A stretch of 5,919 nucleotides of DNA from Solirubrobacteraceae bacterium (GTDB lineage Bacteria > Actinomycetota > Thermoleophilia > Solirubrobacterales > Solirubrobacteraceae): contig JAICJK010000179.1 in assembly GCA_025928415.1 (NCBI GenBank), positions 1 through 5,919 on the forward strand, read 5' to 3'. The notes under the pieces are model-generated. The model worked only from the letters and a program-made list of their open reading frames with translations, did no database searches and was not told where the DNA came from. The translations under genes and the position numbers were made by a program. This document shows, in pieces, positions 1 through 5,585 of this stretch; position 1 is the stretch's first letter, and every line of letters begins with the position of its first letter.

Positions 1-354
1 CCGCTCATCGGCCCGCGGTCGCTCCCGCGGGCGCAGCTCGCGCCCGGCGACCTCGATCGCCCGGACGCCGGGCGGCCCGTCGACCACGCGGACGGGCAGC
101 GTCTCGCCGCCGAGCCGGCGCTCGAGCCGCCCGGCGTCGCCGGCGACCTCGATCCAGCCGATGGCGCCCGACGCGGCCGGGGCGGCGCCCGCCGCATCGC
201 GCTCGATGAAGAAGGGCAGGAAGGGCTCGGCGAGCGACTCCGCGACCCCGGTCAGCCGGGCCGTCCTCCCCTGCCGCCCGACCGTGGTGACCGGCGTGCC
301 CAGATGCGCCGCGACGACCGCCGCGTCCGCCCGCGCCGCGGGCGCGGCGAGCGC
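1..354 (-). pseudogene. C-terminal half of a glyoxalase-like (VOC) protein, 5'-truncated and running off the window
   Basis: Read on the minus strand, 118 codons stay open from 354 to the window edge. The peptide has the signature of the C-terminal half of glyoxalase-like VOC proteins: HLGTPVTT (residues 17-24), RTARLTGV (30-37), then EPFLPFFIERD (43-53), IGWIEVAGD (65-73) and LPVRVVDGPPGVRAIEV (86-102). In this family these segments follow an N-terminal betaalphabetabetabeta module that begins close to the start codon. Here a TAG stop (357-355) lies directly before the first codon. No ATG or TTG occurs in the open frame, and the only GTG is far downstream, inside the VRVVDG segment. I find no N-terminal VOC module in any frame upstream, where the YfhO-family gene begins. 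It is therefore most likely a decayed 5'-truncated gene. A sequencing error, or an unusual start such as the CTG at residue 18, is less likely. The 3' end lies outside the window. Confidence 0.55.
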
Positions 355-355
355 C

Positions 356-361
356 TAGAGT
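356..361 (+). promoter_or_regulatory. Candidate -10 box (TAGAGT) for a leaderless YfhO-family mRNA
   Basis: TAGAGT fits the TANNNT -10 pattern and is followed by exactly six bases (CCGCGC) before the ATG at 368. The A of the start codon would then be the first transcribed base. No Shine-Dalgarno sequence lies before that ATG, which agrees with leaderless translation, and no TTGACA-like -35 box is visible. Leaderless genes of this layout are common in actinobacteria. That this box is used is inferred from spacing alone. Confidence 0.45.
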
Positions 362-367
362 CCGCGC

Positions 368-2689
368 ATGGCCCACGGCGCCGGCCTCGGCGAACGGGAC
401 GAACGGGTACCTGGCGGGACGGCCGCGCCGGCCCGCGCCCTTGCCGCGCCGCGGCGGCTCTCGCCCGACGCCCGCGCGCTGCTGATCATCGTGGCGGCGG
501 TCGTGCTGGCCAACCTCCCCTACGTCCTCGGGATCTTCGAGGCCGACCCGCTCGGGCCGCGCAGCGGGCTGGTCAGCGCCTTCGTGCCCGGACCGCTCGG
601 CGGCGGGCCGACGATCGACCCCAACAACGGGTTCATCTCGCAGGCCCTGACGCACCGCGCCGTCCTGGACTGGCTCGACCTGCGCTGGCCGTGGTGGAAC
701 CCGTATCAGGCGACCGGAGCGCCGCTGGCCGGGGACATGCAGTCCGCCGCCCTGTTCCCGCCCTCGCTGCTGACGCTGCTGCGCGACGGCCAGCTCTACG
801 AGCGGATGCTGCTCGAGATCGTCGCCGGCCTCTCGACGTTCCTGCTGCTGCGCCGCCTGTCGATCGGCCGCCGCGCCGCGGCGCCGGCCGCGATCGCGTT
901 CGCGCTCAACGGGACGTTCGCGTGGTTCTCGCACGCGGCCGTGAACCCCGTCGCGTTCCTGCCGCTGCTGCTCCTGGGCATCGAGAGCGCCTATGCCGCC
1001 AGCGTCGCCCGGCGGGGCGGCGGCTGGTGGCTGATCGCCGTCGCGGGCGCGCTGTCGATCTACGCGGGGTTCCCCGAGGTCGCCTACATCGACGGGCTGC
1101 TCGCCGTCGCGTGGCTGATCTGGCGCGCGGCCTGCCTGGAGCGGGGACGGCTGCCGGCGCTCGCGGGGAAGGCGGCGGCCGGTGCGGTCGCCGGGGTGCT
1201 GCTGGCCGCGCCGCTGCTGATCGCCTCGATCCACTTCCTCGGCCAGACCGACCTCTCGCGGCACGACGCCCGCGCGTTCGGGGACGTCCACCTGTCGCTG
1301 GCGGCGCTGCCGCAGCTCGTGCTTCCCTACGTGTACGGGCCCATCTTCGGGGCCAGCGACCCGAAGTTCGCCCTGATGAACATCTGGGGCGGCGTCGGCG
1401 GCTTCCTCTCGATGTCGCTGGTGATGTTCGGCCTGCTGGGCCTGCTCTCCCCCGGCAGGCGCGGCCTGCGCGTGATGCTGGTGGCCTGGCTGGCGTTCGC
1501 GCTGTCGCTGATGTACGCGCCGCCCCCCGGGCTCACCGACGTGGTCGGCGCGCTCCCCGGGATGTCCCGGGTGATCTTCTCGCGGTACGCGTTCGCGTCG
1601 GTCGAGCTCGCGGTGATCGTCCTGGCCGCGCTCGGGCTGGACGCCGTCATCAGGGCGCGGGTGCCCCGCCGGCGCGTGCTCGCGGCGGCGTCGGCGTCGC
1701 TGGCCGTCGTCGCGGTCGCGGCGATCGGCGCCGGCCCGCTGGCCGACCGGGCCGGGGTGGCCTTCAGCCACCGCCCCTACCTCGTCGTGGCCGTCCTGTG
1801 GGGCGCCGGGATCGTCGCGGTCGCGGCGGCGAGCGCCCTCGTGCGCCCGCACGGCACGCGCGCGCTGCTGGTCGGCGTCGTCGTCGCGGGCGAGGCGCTG
1901 GTGCTGTTCGCCGTCCCGCAGCTCTCCGCCCCGCGCAGCGTGCAGGTCGACCTCGCGCCGGTGACGTTCCTGCAGCGCCACCAAGGGCTGTCGCGCGTCT
2001 TCGCGCTCGGCCCGCTCGCGCCCAACTACGGGTCCTACTTCGGCGTCGCGTCGCTGAACAACGACGACTTCCCGCCCGCGCCGTTCGCCCGCTACGTGCG
2101 CGAGCACCTCGACCGCTACGTCGAGGCGACGGTCTTCGTGGGCACCGGGCAGGGCGGCCGCTCGCCCTGGGTGCCCTCGCCGCGCGACGAGCTGCTGCGC
2201 AACCTGGACGGCTATCGCGCCGCGGGCGTCGCCTACGTGCTCACGCCCGCCGGCAAGCCGCTGCCGACCGGGCCGGGGACGTTCGCGCTGGCGGCGCGGA
2301 CGCCGACCACGTGGATCTACCGCCTGCCCGGGGCGGCCTCCTACTTCACCGCGAGCAGCTCCGGATGCTCGGTCCGCCCGCACGGGCGGCGGCGCGCGGA
2401 CGTGTCCTGCCCGGGGCCCGCCGTGCTCGTGCGGCGGGAGACCGACCTTCCCGGCTGGACCGCCCGGGTGGACGGGCGCGAGGTGCCGATCGGCCGCGAC
2501 AGCGGGCTGTTCCAGGCCGTGCGGGTCGGGGCGGGATCGCACCGGGTCACGTTCAGCTACGCGCCGCGCCACGTCGGCTGGGGCTTCGCGGGGCTGGCCG
2601 CCGGATGCGCGTGGCTGCTCGGCGCCGCGGCGCTGCGCCGCCGCCGGCCCGCGGACCTCAGCGCTCGGCCGGCGAGATCACCGGCTTGA
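368..2689 (+). CDS. YfhO-family multi-pass membrane protein (putative GT-C type glycosyltransferase)
   Basis: This 773-residue protein is almost certainly integral to the cytoplasmic membrane. After a basic Pro/Ala-rich N-terminus the first membrane span is about residues 37-57. The first outer loop carries TIDPNNGF (82-89) and WPWWNPYQATGAPLAGD (107-123, then MQSAALFPP), the YfhO hallmark loop. Further spans lie at about 147-163, 172-186, 195-210, 220-236, 242-256, 268-288, 345-361, 368-383, 409-427, 437-455, 470-492 and 498-516. FSRYAFASVELAV (404-416) matches the conserved R-Y stretch. A large soluble part (about 520-735) ends in the YfhO-type segment LPGWTARVDGREVPI (694-708) and GLFQAVRVGAGSHRV (713-727), followed by one last span (738-756). 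Known YfhO proteins of Firmicutes glycosylate wall or lipoteichoic polymers from polyprenyl-phosphate sugars; the substrate here is unknown. D84 is a possible catalytic Asp by position only. ATG 368 fits the -10 box before it. The 3' end overlaps trmO tail-to-tail. Confidence 0.85.
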   Translation: MAHGAGLGERDERVPGGTAAPARALAAPRRLSPDARALLIIVAAVVLANLPYVLGIFEADPLGPRSGLVSAFVPGPLGGGPTIDPNNGFISQALTHRAVLDWLDLRWPWWNPYQATGAPLAGDMQSAALFPPSLLTLLRDGQLYERMLLEIVAGLSTFLLLRRLSIGRRAAAPAAIAFALNGTFAWFSHAAVNPVAFLPLLLLGIESAYAASVARRGGGWWLIAVAGALSIYAGFPEVAYIDGLLAVAWLIWRAACLERGRLPALAGKAAAGAVAGVLLAAPLLIASIHFLGQTDLSRHDARAFGDVHLSLAALPQLVLPYVYGPIFGASDPKFALMNIWGGVGGFLSMSLVMFGLLGLLSPGRRGLRVMLVAWLAFALSLMYAPPPGLTDVVGALPGMSRVIFSRYAFASVELAVIVLAALGLDAVIRARVPRRRVLAAASASLAVVAVAAIGAGPLADRAGVAFSHRPYLVVAVLWGAGIVAVAAASALVRPHGTRALLVGVVVAGEALVLFAVPQLSAPRSVQVDLAPVTFLQRHQGLSRVFALGPLAPNYGSYFGVASLNNDDFPPAPFARYVREHLDRYVEATVFVGTGQGGRSPWVPSPRDELLRNLDGYRAAGVAYVLTPAGKPLPTGPGTFALAARTPTTWIYRLPGAASYFTASSSGCSVRPHGRRRADVSCPGPAVLVRRETDLPGWTARVDGREVPIGRDSGLFQAVRVGAGSHRVTFSYAPRHVGWGFAGLAAGCAWLLGAAALRRRRPADLSARPARSPA

Positions 2690-3062
2690 CGTCGACGACG
2701 GGCGTCCCGTCGAGCGCCTCGAGGTCGCGCACCAGCAGCCGGCGGCCGTCGGCGTCGACCGAGGCGACCCGCACCCGGTGCAGCCCGATCGGGTTCGGGC
2801 GGTCCGGCGAGCGCGTGTTGAACACCCCCTGCTCCGGGTTCGCGGGGTCGCTGCGCGGGTGCACCCGCAGCACGTCGCGGCGAGCGCGGTGCAGCCAGGT
2901 GAGGACGAGCAGCTCGTCGCCCGCGCGGATGCCGTCCAGCCCGGCGCGCACGCCCGGCTCGAACACGAGCCAGGCGTCCGGCGAGCCCTCGTCGCCCTGC
3001 TTGGGCGCGGTCGCGCGATCGGTGAGCGGCGACGCGACCGTGGCGATCGCCTGCAGCTCCAT
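2658..3062 (-). CDS. trmO: TrmO/TsaA family tRNA (t6A37) N6-methyltransferase
   Basis: This 134-residue protein belongs to the TsaA/TrmO (UPF0066) family. Characterised members use S-adenosylmethionine to methylate N6 of threonylcarbamoyladenosine at position 37 of certain tRNAs, tuning decoding in the cytoplasm. Visible hallmarks are the start MELQAIATVASPLTD (1-15), LDGIRAGDELLVLTWLHRARRD (42-63), the signature VFNTRSPDRPNPIGLHRV (80-97), and LEALDGTPVVDVKPV (114-128). The length fits the compact single-domain forms; E. coli TrmO has an extra C-terminal domain. I place the start at ATG 3062, four bases after the reductase stop, because homologues begin about here and the six codons before it include T-ending ones (GGT, CCT) unlike the body. 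GTG 3080 is a real alternative: it has AAGGA eight bases upstream and would give 140 residues. It is the last gene of its group, and its stop lies inside the YfhO-family reading frame. Some relatives may act on other substrates. Confidence 0.85.
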   Translation of the reverse strand: MELQAIATVASPLTDRATAPKQGDEGSPDAWLVFEPGVRAGLDGIRAGDELLVLTWLHRARRDVLRVHPRSDPANPEQGVFNTRSPDRPNPIGLHRVRVASVDADGRRLLVRDLEALDGTPVVDVKPVISPAER

Positions 3063-3066
3063 CGGC

Positions 3067-3654
3067 TCAGGACCCGGCACGGCCGCCGTCCTTCGCCGCG
3101 GGGACGTAGGTCAGGACGATCGTCTCGCCCGCCGGCTGGGCGCCGGTCAGCCGCAGGACGCTCGGCGCGGGCGTCTGGGCGAACAGCCGCTTGCCGGCGC
3201 CGAGCACCGTCGGGTAGACCATCAGCCGCCACTCGTCGACGAGGTCGTGCTCGAGCAGCGTCGCGGTCAGGGCGATGCTCCCGTTGACGAGGATGTCGCC
3301 GTCGACGTCGCGCTTGAGCTGCGCGACGGCCCCGGCGACGTCGGCGTCGATCACCGTGGAGTTGCTCCAGCCGGGCTCGGCCAGGGTCGTCGAGACGACG
3401 TACTTGGGCATCGTGTTGAACTTGTCGGCGAACTCGCCGGTCCGTGAGGGCCAGGCCTCGGCGAAGCCCTCGTAGGTGACGCGCCCGAGCAGCAGCGCGC
3501 GGGCCGCCATGACCTCGTCGAGCTTGAACCTGTCGCCCTCCTCGCCGCGGTCGAACTCGAACGCCCAGCCGCCGCGGTCGAAGGCCTCGGCGCCTCCCGG
3601 GTCCTCGACGACGCCGTCGAGGGTCATGAACTGCGATACGACGATGCGTCCCAT
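3067..3654 (-). CDS. RibD C-terminal / dihydrofolate-reductase-family protein
   Basis: This 195-residue cytosolic protein has the RibD-C/DHFR-like fold of many small NAD(P)H-dependent reductases in soil actinobacteria. It opens with MGRIVVSQFMTLDGVVEDP (1-19), the usual N-terminal strand and substrate loop. LLLGRVTYEGFAEAWP (54-69) is the nucleotide-binding GR-x-TY region, KYVVSTTL (84-91) follows, and DGDILVNGSIALTATLL (118-134) with VDEWRLMVYPTVLGAGKRLF (139-158) is the C-terminal signature. It covers the full length of this group. These proteins are usually not the housekeeping folate enzyme and their substrates are mostly unknown, so I give no gene symbol. The start is ATG 3654, preceded by GGGGAG (spacing 8) and an overlapping GGAGG (spacing 2). 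The reading frame is open further upstream, but that extension is antisense-like sequence of the next gene. The 77 bases before it contain no clear promoter, so it may be read through from the flippase-like gene. It is coupled to trmO downstream. Confidence 0.85.
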   Translation of the reverse strand: MGRIVVSQFMTLDGVVEDPGGAEAFDRGGWAFEFDRGEEGDRFKLDEVMAARALLLGRVTYEGFAEAWPSRTGEFADKFNTMPKYVVSTTLAEPGWSNSTVIDADVAGAVAQLKRDVDGDILVNGSIALTATLLEHDLVDEWRLMVYPTVLGAGKRLFAQTPAPSVLRLTGAQPAGETIVLTYVPAAKDGGRAGS

Positions 3655-3731
3655 CTCCTCCGCTCCCCTGCTCGTGATCGGTGTGTGCACTGCAGACGGC
3701 GCGCGGCACGAGGACTCATCGCGGCGGGGCC

Positions 3732-4733
3732 TCAGGGCGCCTGCTCGCGGCGGGCGCGGCGCAGGCCCGCGCGGCGGCTGTGCGACCACAGGTGATCGCC
3801 GCCCGCCCACGCCGCGAAGACGAGGCCGCCGACGGTGCCGGTCACGGTCAGCAGGAGCCCGGCGGCGGCCGCGGCGGCGACGCCCTGGCTGCCGAGGATG
3901 AGGACCGCCGCCGCGGCGCCGACGCCCGGCCCGACCGGGAGCTGGCCGAGCGTGACGACGGCGATCAGCACGGCGACGGCGTCGAAGATCGAGGCGTGGA
4001 CGCCGACGGCGTGCAGTAGCATCCAGTTGCGGACGATCTGCGCGAACACGGCGATCAGCACGAAGCCGATCAGCCGGCTCCCGTGGCCCGCGCTGCGGAC
4101 CACCGCCAGCCCCTTCCACAGCTCGCGGCCGGTGCTCAGGGCCAGACGCCGCATGCCGGCGCTCGCCGTCACGACGATCGCGACGGCGATCAGCGGCAGC
4201 CACCACGGCAGCCCGAGCGGCCCCACGAGCGTGAACGAGGTCAGGGTCGCGAGCAGCCCCTCGACGGCGATGATCGGGAACTCCGCGGCGATGAGCGTCG
4301 GCACCTGCGGGCTGACCGTCGGCGACGAGCGCCGCAGCGCCGCGATCCGCGCGGCGACCCCGAGCTGGGCGTTGAGCAGGCCGCCCAGGACCTGCATGCT
4401 CGACGCGCGGTACAGCACGCGCCGCTTCACGCTCCCGCCCGCCACCTCGATCGACAGGTGCCACGCCTCGCTGCGCGAGACCAGGGCGACGATCTGCAGC
4501 AGCGCGGTGACGACGAGGACCCACCACGACGGCCCCGACAGGGCCGTGGCGAACTCGTGACGCCGGCCGGCCAGCACCACCGCGAGGATCGCCGCGGTCC
4601 CCACCGACCCCACGATCGTAAGCGGGACCCGCCGGCGGCGCGCGAAGGCGCGGAGCCGGCGGACGAACGTCGCGATCCGGCCCGCCGCGCGGGGCGAGGC
4701 GACCGGCTCGCTACCCGCCGCCGGCAACGCCAC
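3732..4733 (-). CDS. Lysylphosphatidylglycerol synthase TM region / flippase-like integral membrane protein
   Basis: This polytopic protein (333 residues from GTG 4733) resembles the LPG_synthase_TM/UPF0104 family: the membrane half of MprF without its aminoacyl-transferase domain. Such stand-alone proteins are thought to move lipids or polyprenyl-linked molecules across the cytoplasmic membrane. A basic N-terminus (VRRLRAFARRRR, 24-35) precedes spans at about 38-55, 69-85, 112-132, 146-168, 174-191, 219-241, 248-266 and 270-310. SRSEAWHLSIEVAGG (86-100) fits the first cytoplasmic loop, and LGQLPVGPGVGAAAAVLILGS (262-282) fits the conserved LP-x-PG-G stretch. The C-terminal tail is basic (319-330). 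The start is uncertain. GTG 4781 gives 349 residues, but codons 1-16 of that version include CTA, CGT, CGA and GGA, foreign to the G/C-ending body, and contain a TAGCGT box. TTG 4727 with GGAG five bases upstream is another good choice. The substrate is unknown. A UbiB-like or glycosyltransferase partner would help, but none is visible. Confidence 0.8.
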   Translation of the reverse strand: MALPAAGSEPVASPRAAGRIATFVRRLRAFARRRRVPLTIVGSVGTAAILAVVLAGRRHEFATALSGPSWWVLVVTALLQIVALVSRSEAWHLSIEVAGGSVKRRVLYRASSMQVLGGLLNAQLGVAARIAALRRSSPTVSPQVPTLIAAEFPIIAVEGLLATLTSFTLVGPLGLPWWLPLIAVAIVVTASAGMRRLALSTGRELWKGLAVVRSAGHGSRLIGFVLIAVFAQIVRNWMLLHAVGVHASIFDAVAVLIAVVTLGQLPVGPGVGAAAAVLILGSQGVAAAAAAGLLLTVTGTVGGLVFAAWAGGDHLWSHSRRAGLRRARREQAP

Positions 4734-4768
4734 TCCGGAGGATCGGACCAGGAGCGCCCACCGACGCG

Positions 4769-4774
4769 ACGCTA
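4769..4774 (-). promoter_or_regulatory. Candidate -10 box (TAGCGT) upstream of the flippase-like gene
   Basis: On the minus strand TAGCGT (4774 to 4769) fits TANNNT and contains one of the four CTAG tetramers I found by eye in the window, all of them at gene ends or starts. Transcription would begin near 4762, leaving a leader of about 29-35 bases before GTG 4733 or TTG 4727 and excluding GTG 4781. No -35 box is evident. Confidence 0.3.
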
Positions 4775-4820
4775 GCGGCACGGCGCGCGCCGGGCGGCGT
4801 CCGCCGCGGGCCGTTCACCA

Positions 4821-4865
4821 CCGCGGCGCGGCTTGCTCGCGCGCCGCGGGCGGCCGCGCCCGCGG
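4821..4865. terminator. Two overlapping GC hairpins between udgX and the flippase-like gene
   Basis: CCGCGGCGCG (4821-4830) pairs perfectly with CGCGCCGCGG (4840-4849) around a 9-base loop. CCGCGGGCG (4844-4852) pairs perfectly with CGCCCGCGG (4857-4865) around a 4-base loop. The two stems share 4844-4849, so only one can form at a time. The second stem lies 12 bases beyond the udgX stop and would be the natural end signal for udgX. There is no T-run on either strand, so a classical intrinsic terminator is not proven, and such GC-rich DNA makes hairpins easily. Confidence 0.35.
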
Positions 4866-4877
4866 GCGGGCGGGTAT

Positions 4878-5516
4878 CTAGCGCGCGAGGAACGCCGCCA
4901 CCGCTCCGAGGTCGCTGGTGAAGTCCCGCCGCGCGGCGCGCCGGGACTCGTCGTCCGGGGCGCGCAGGATCGCCGACGGGTGCGCGGTGGCGGTCACGAG
5001 CGCGGCCAGATCCGACGCGACGGGCCGGCCGCGCACCGCGCCGAGCTTGAAGGAGGGCCCGATGAGCGCCTTGCCGGCGGTCGCGCCCAGCAGGACCAGC
5101 ACCTCGGGCCCGACGGCGGCGAGCTCCGCGCGCAGCCACGGCAGGCAGGCGTCCATCTCGAAGCGCTTGGGGGTCTGGTGGATACGCCGCTTGCCGCGCT
5201 CCTCGAACTTGAAGTGCTTGACGACGTTCGTGATGTAGACGTCGCGACGGTCGATCCCGGTGGCCGCGAGCGCCTTGTCGAGCTCGCGACCCGCGGGCCC
5301 CACGAACGGGTGCCCCGCGAGGTCCTCCCGGTCGCCGGGCATCTCGCCGACCATCATCACCCTGCTGCGCTTGAGCCCCGCCCCGAAGACGGTCTGCGTC
5401 GCGGGGGCGTGGAGGTGGCAGCCGCGGCAGGCGGCCGCCGCCGCGCGCAGCGCGCGCAGATCCCGGCGCGCAGGGAGGAACGGCGTGGCGTCGGCCCGGT
5501 GCTCGGTGCGTTCCAC
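4878..5516 (-). CDS. udgX: UdgX-family uracil-DNA glycosylase (covalent uracil-DNA binding)
   Basis: This 212-residue cytosolic protein belongs to the UdgX branch of the family-4-like uracil-DNA glycosylases. The characterised mycobacterial UdgX removes uracil from DNA and then stays covalently bound to the abasic site through a histidine in its KRRIH loop. Here the loop is RGKRRIHQTP (107-116), so H113 is the expected nucleophile. Other marks are CRGC (30-33, Fe-S ligands), motif A GEMPGDRED (57-65), HPFVGPAGRELDKAL (69-83), YITNVVKHF (94-102), DACLPWL (122-128), VLVLLGATAGKAL (139-151) and AHPSAILR (178-185). Motif A normally reads GEQPG in UdgX; M59 replaces the Gln. Only three cysteines exist (C30, C33, C124). 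H101 occupies the place of a family-4 cysteine and could complete the cluster. The length is normal for the family. The start is GTG 5516, inside a palindrome-rich stretch without a Shine-Dalgarno sequence, perhaps leaderless. It is divergent from the HesB-like gene. Confidence 0.92.
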   Translation of the reverse strand: MERTEHRADATPFLPARRDLRALRAAAAACRGCHLHAPATQTVFGAGLKRSRVMMVGEMPGDREDLAGHPFVGPAGRELDKALAATGIDRRDVYITNVVKHFKFEERGKRRIHQTPKRFEMDACLPWLRAELAAVGPEVLVLLGATAGKALIGPSFKLGAVRGRPVASDLAALVTATAHPSAILRAPDDESRRAARRDFTSDLGAVAAFLAR

Positions 5517-5526
5517 GCACCGGTGC
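5506..5526. promoter_or_regulatory. Overlapping palindromes at the udgX start (possible operator)
   Basis: GTGCGT (5506-5511) and ACGCAC (5515-5520) form a perfect 6-bp inverted repeat around TCC. Its right arm overlaps GCACCGGTGC (5517-5526), a perfect 10-nt palindrome. The udgX GTG (5516-5514) sits inside the first repeat, and the second falls between the start and a possible -10 box. A repressor bound here would block udgX initiation. No matching regulator gene is in the window, and no actinobacterial LexA box (GAAC-N4-GTTC) is seen. Confidence 0.35.
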
Positions 5527-5528
5527 TA
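5523..5528 (-). promoter_or_regulatory. Weak candidate -10 box (TAGCAC) for leaderless udgX
   Basis: On the minus strand TAGCAC (5528 to 5523) is followed by exactly six bases (CGGTGC) and then GTG at 5516. This is the same geometry as TAGAGT-N6-ATG at the YfhO-family gene. The last base is C rather than the expected T, so the match is imperfect. The absence of a Shine-Dalgarno sequence before GTG 5516 is consistent with leaderless expression. Confidence 0.25.
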
Positions 5529-5546
5529 CCCCGGCGCGAGATCCTC

Positions 5547-5552
5547 TAGCCT
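5547..5552 (+). promoter_or_regulatory. Candidate -10 box (TAGCCT) for the HesB-like gene
   Basis: TAGCCT matches TANNNT, contains a rare CTAG, and lies 33 bases before GTG 5586. Transcription from about 5559 would give a short leader of about 27 bases that contains the strong ribosome binding site. No clear -35 element is visible. Confidence 0.4.
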
Positions 5553-5572
5553 GGACCCGACCCGATCGAGAA

Positions 5573-5580
5573 GGGGGTGA
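5573..5580 (+). promoter_or_regulatory. Strong ribosome binding site that fixes the HesB-like start
   Basis: GGGGGTGA differs by one base from the ideal GGAGGTGA anti-Shine-Dalgarno complement and ends five bases before GTG 5586. The in-frame GTG at 5577 lies inside this site and so is an unlikely start. Confidence 0.7.
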
Positions 5581-5585
5581 GCCAG

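Noticed and set aside
161..358. Plus-strand 65-codon frame before the YfhO-family gene
   Set aside because: It is antisense to the clearly VOC-like minus-strand reading and has no family resemblance or ribosome binding site.
5..2572. Minus-strand open frame of 855 codons antisense to the YfhO-family gene
   Set aside because: Its product is a low-complexity Arg/Gly/Gln/Asp/Pro string with no domain. It mirrors the G/C-ending codons of the plus-strand gene, whose conserved features are clear.
304..3447. Plus-strand open frame of 1047 codons
   Set aside because: It runs across the YfhO-family gene, trmO and most of the reductase in a shadow frame, with Arg/Ala-rich sequence and no recognisable domain.
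3655..3731. Dedicated promoter for the reductase-trmO pair
   Set aside because: The 77-base gap has no TANNNT box on the minus strand. CTGCAG and GTGCAC there are short palindromes that I could not distinguish from chance.
3655..4527. Upstream extension of the reductase frame
   Set aside because: This is the shadow frame of the flippase-like gene. The family-typical start and Shine-Dalgarno sequences are at 3654.
4711..5520. Minus-strand 269-codon frame over udgX
   Set aside because: Arg/Gly-rich shadow of udgX, whose motifs are all in the other frame.
5517..5585. LexA/SOS box controlling udgX
   Set aside because: No GAAC-N4-GTTC-like site in the divergent region; only GTGC/GCAC palindromes were found.
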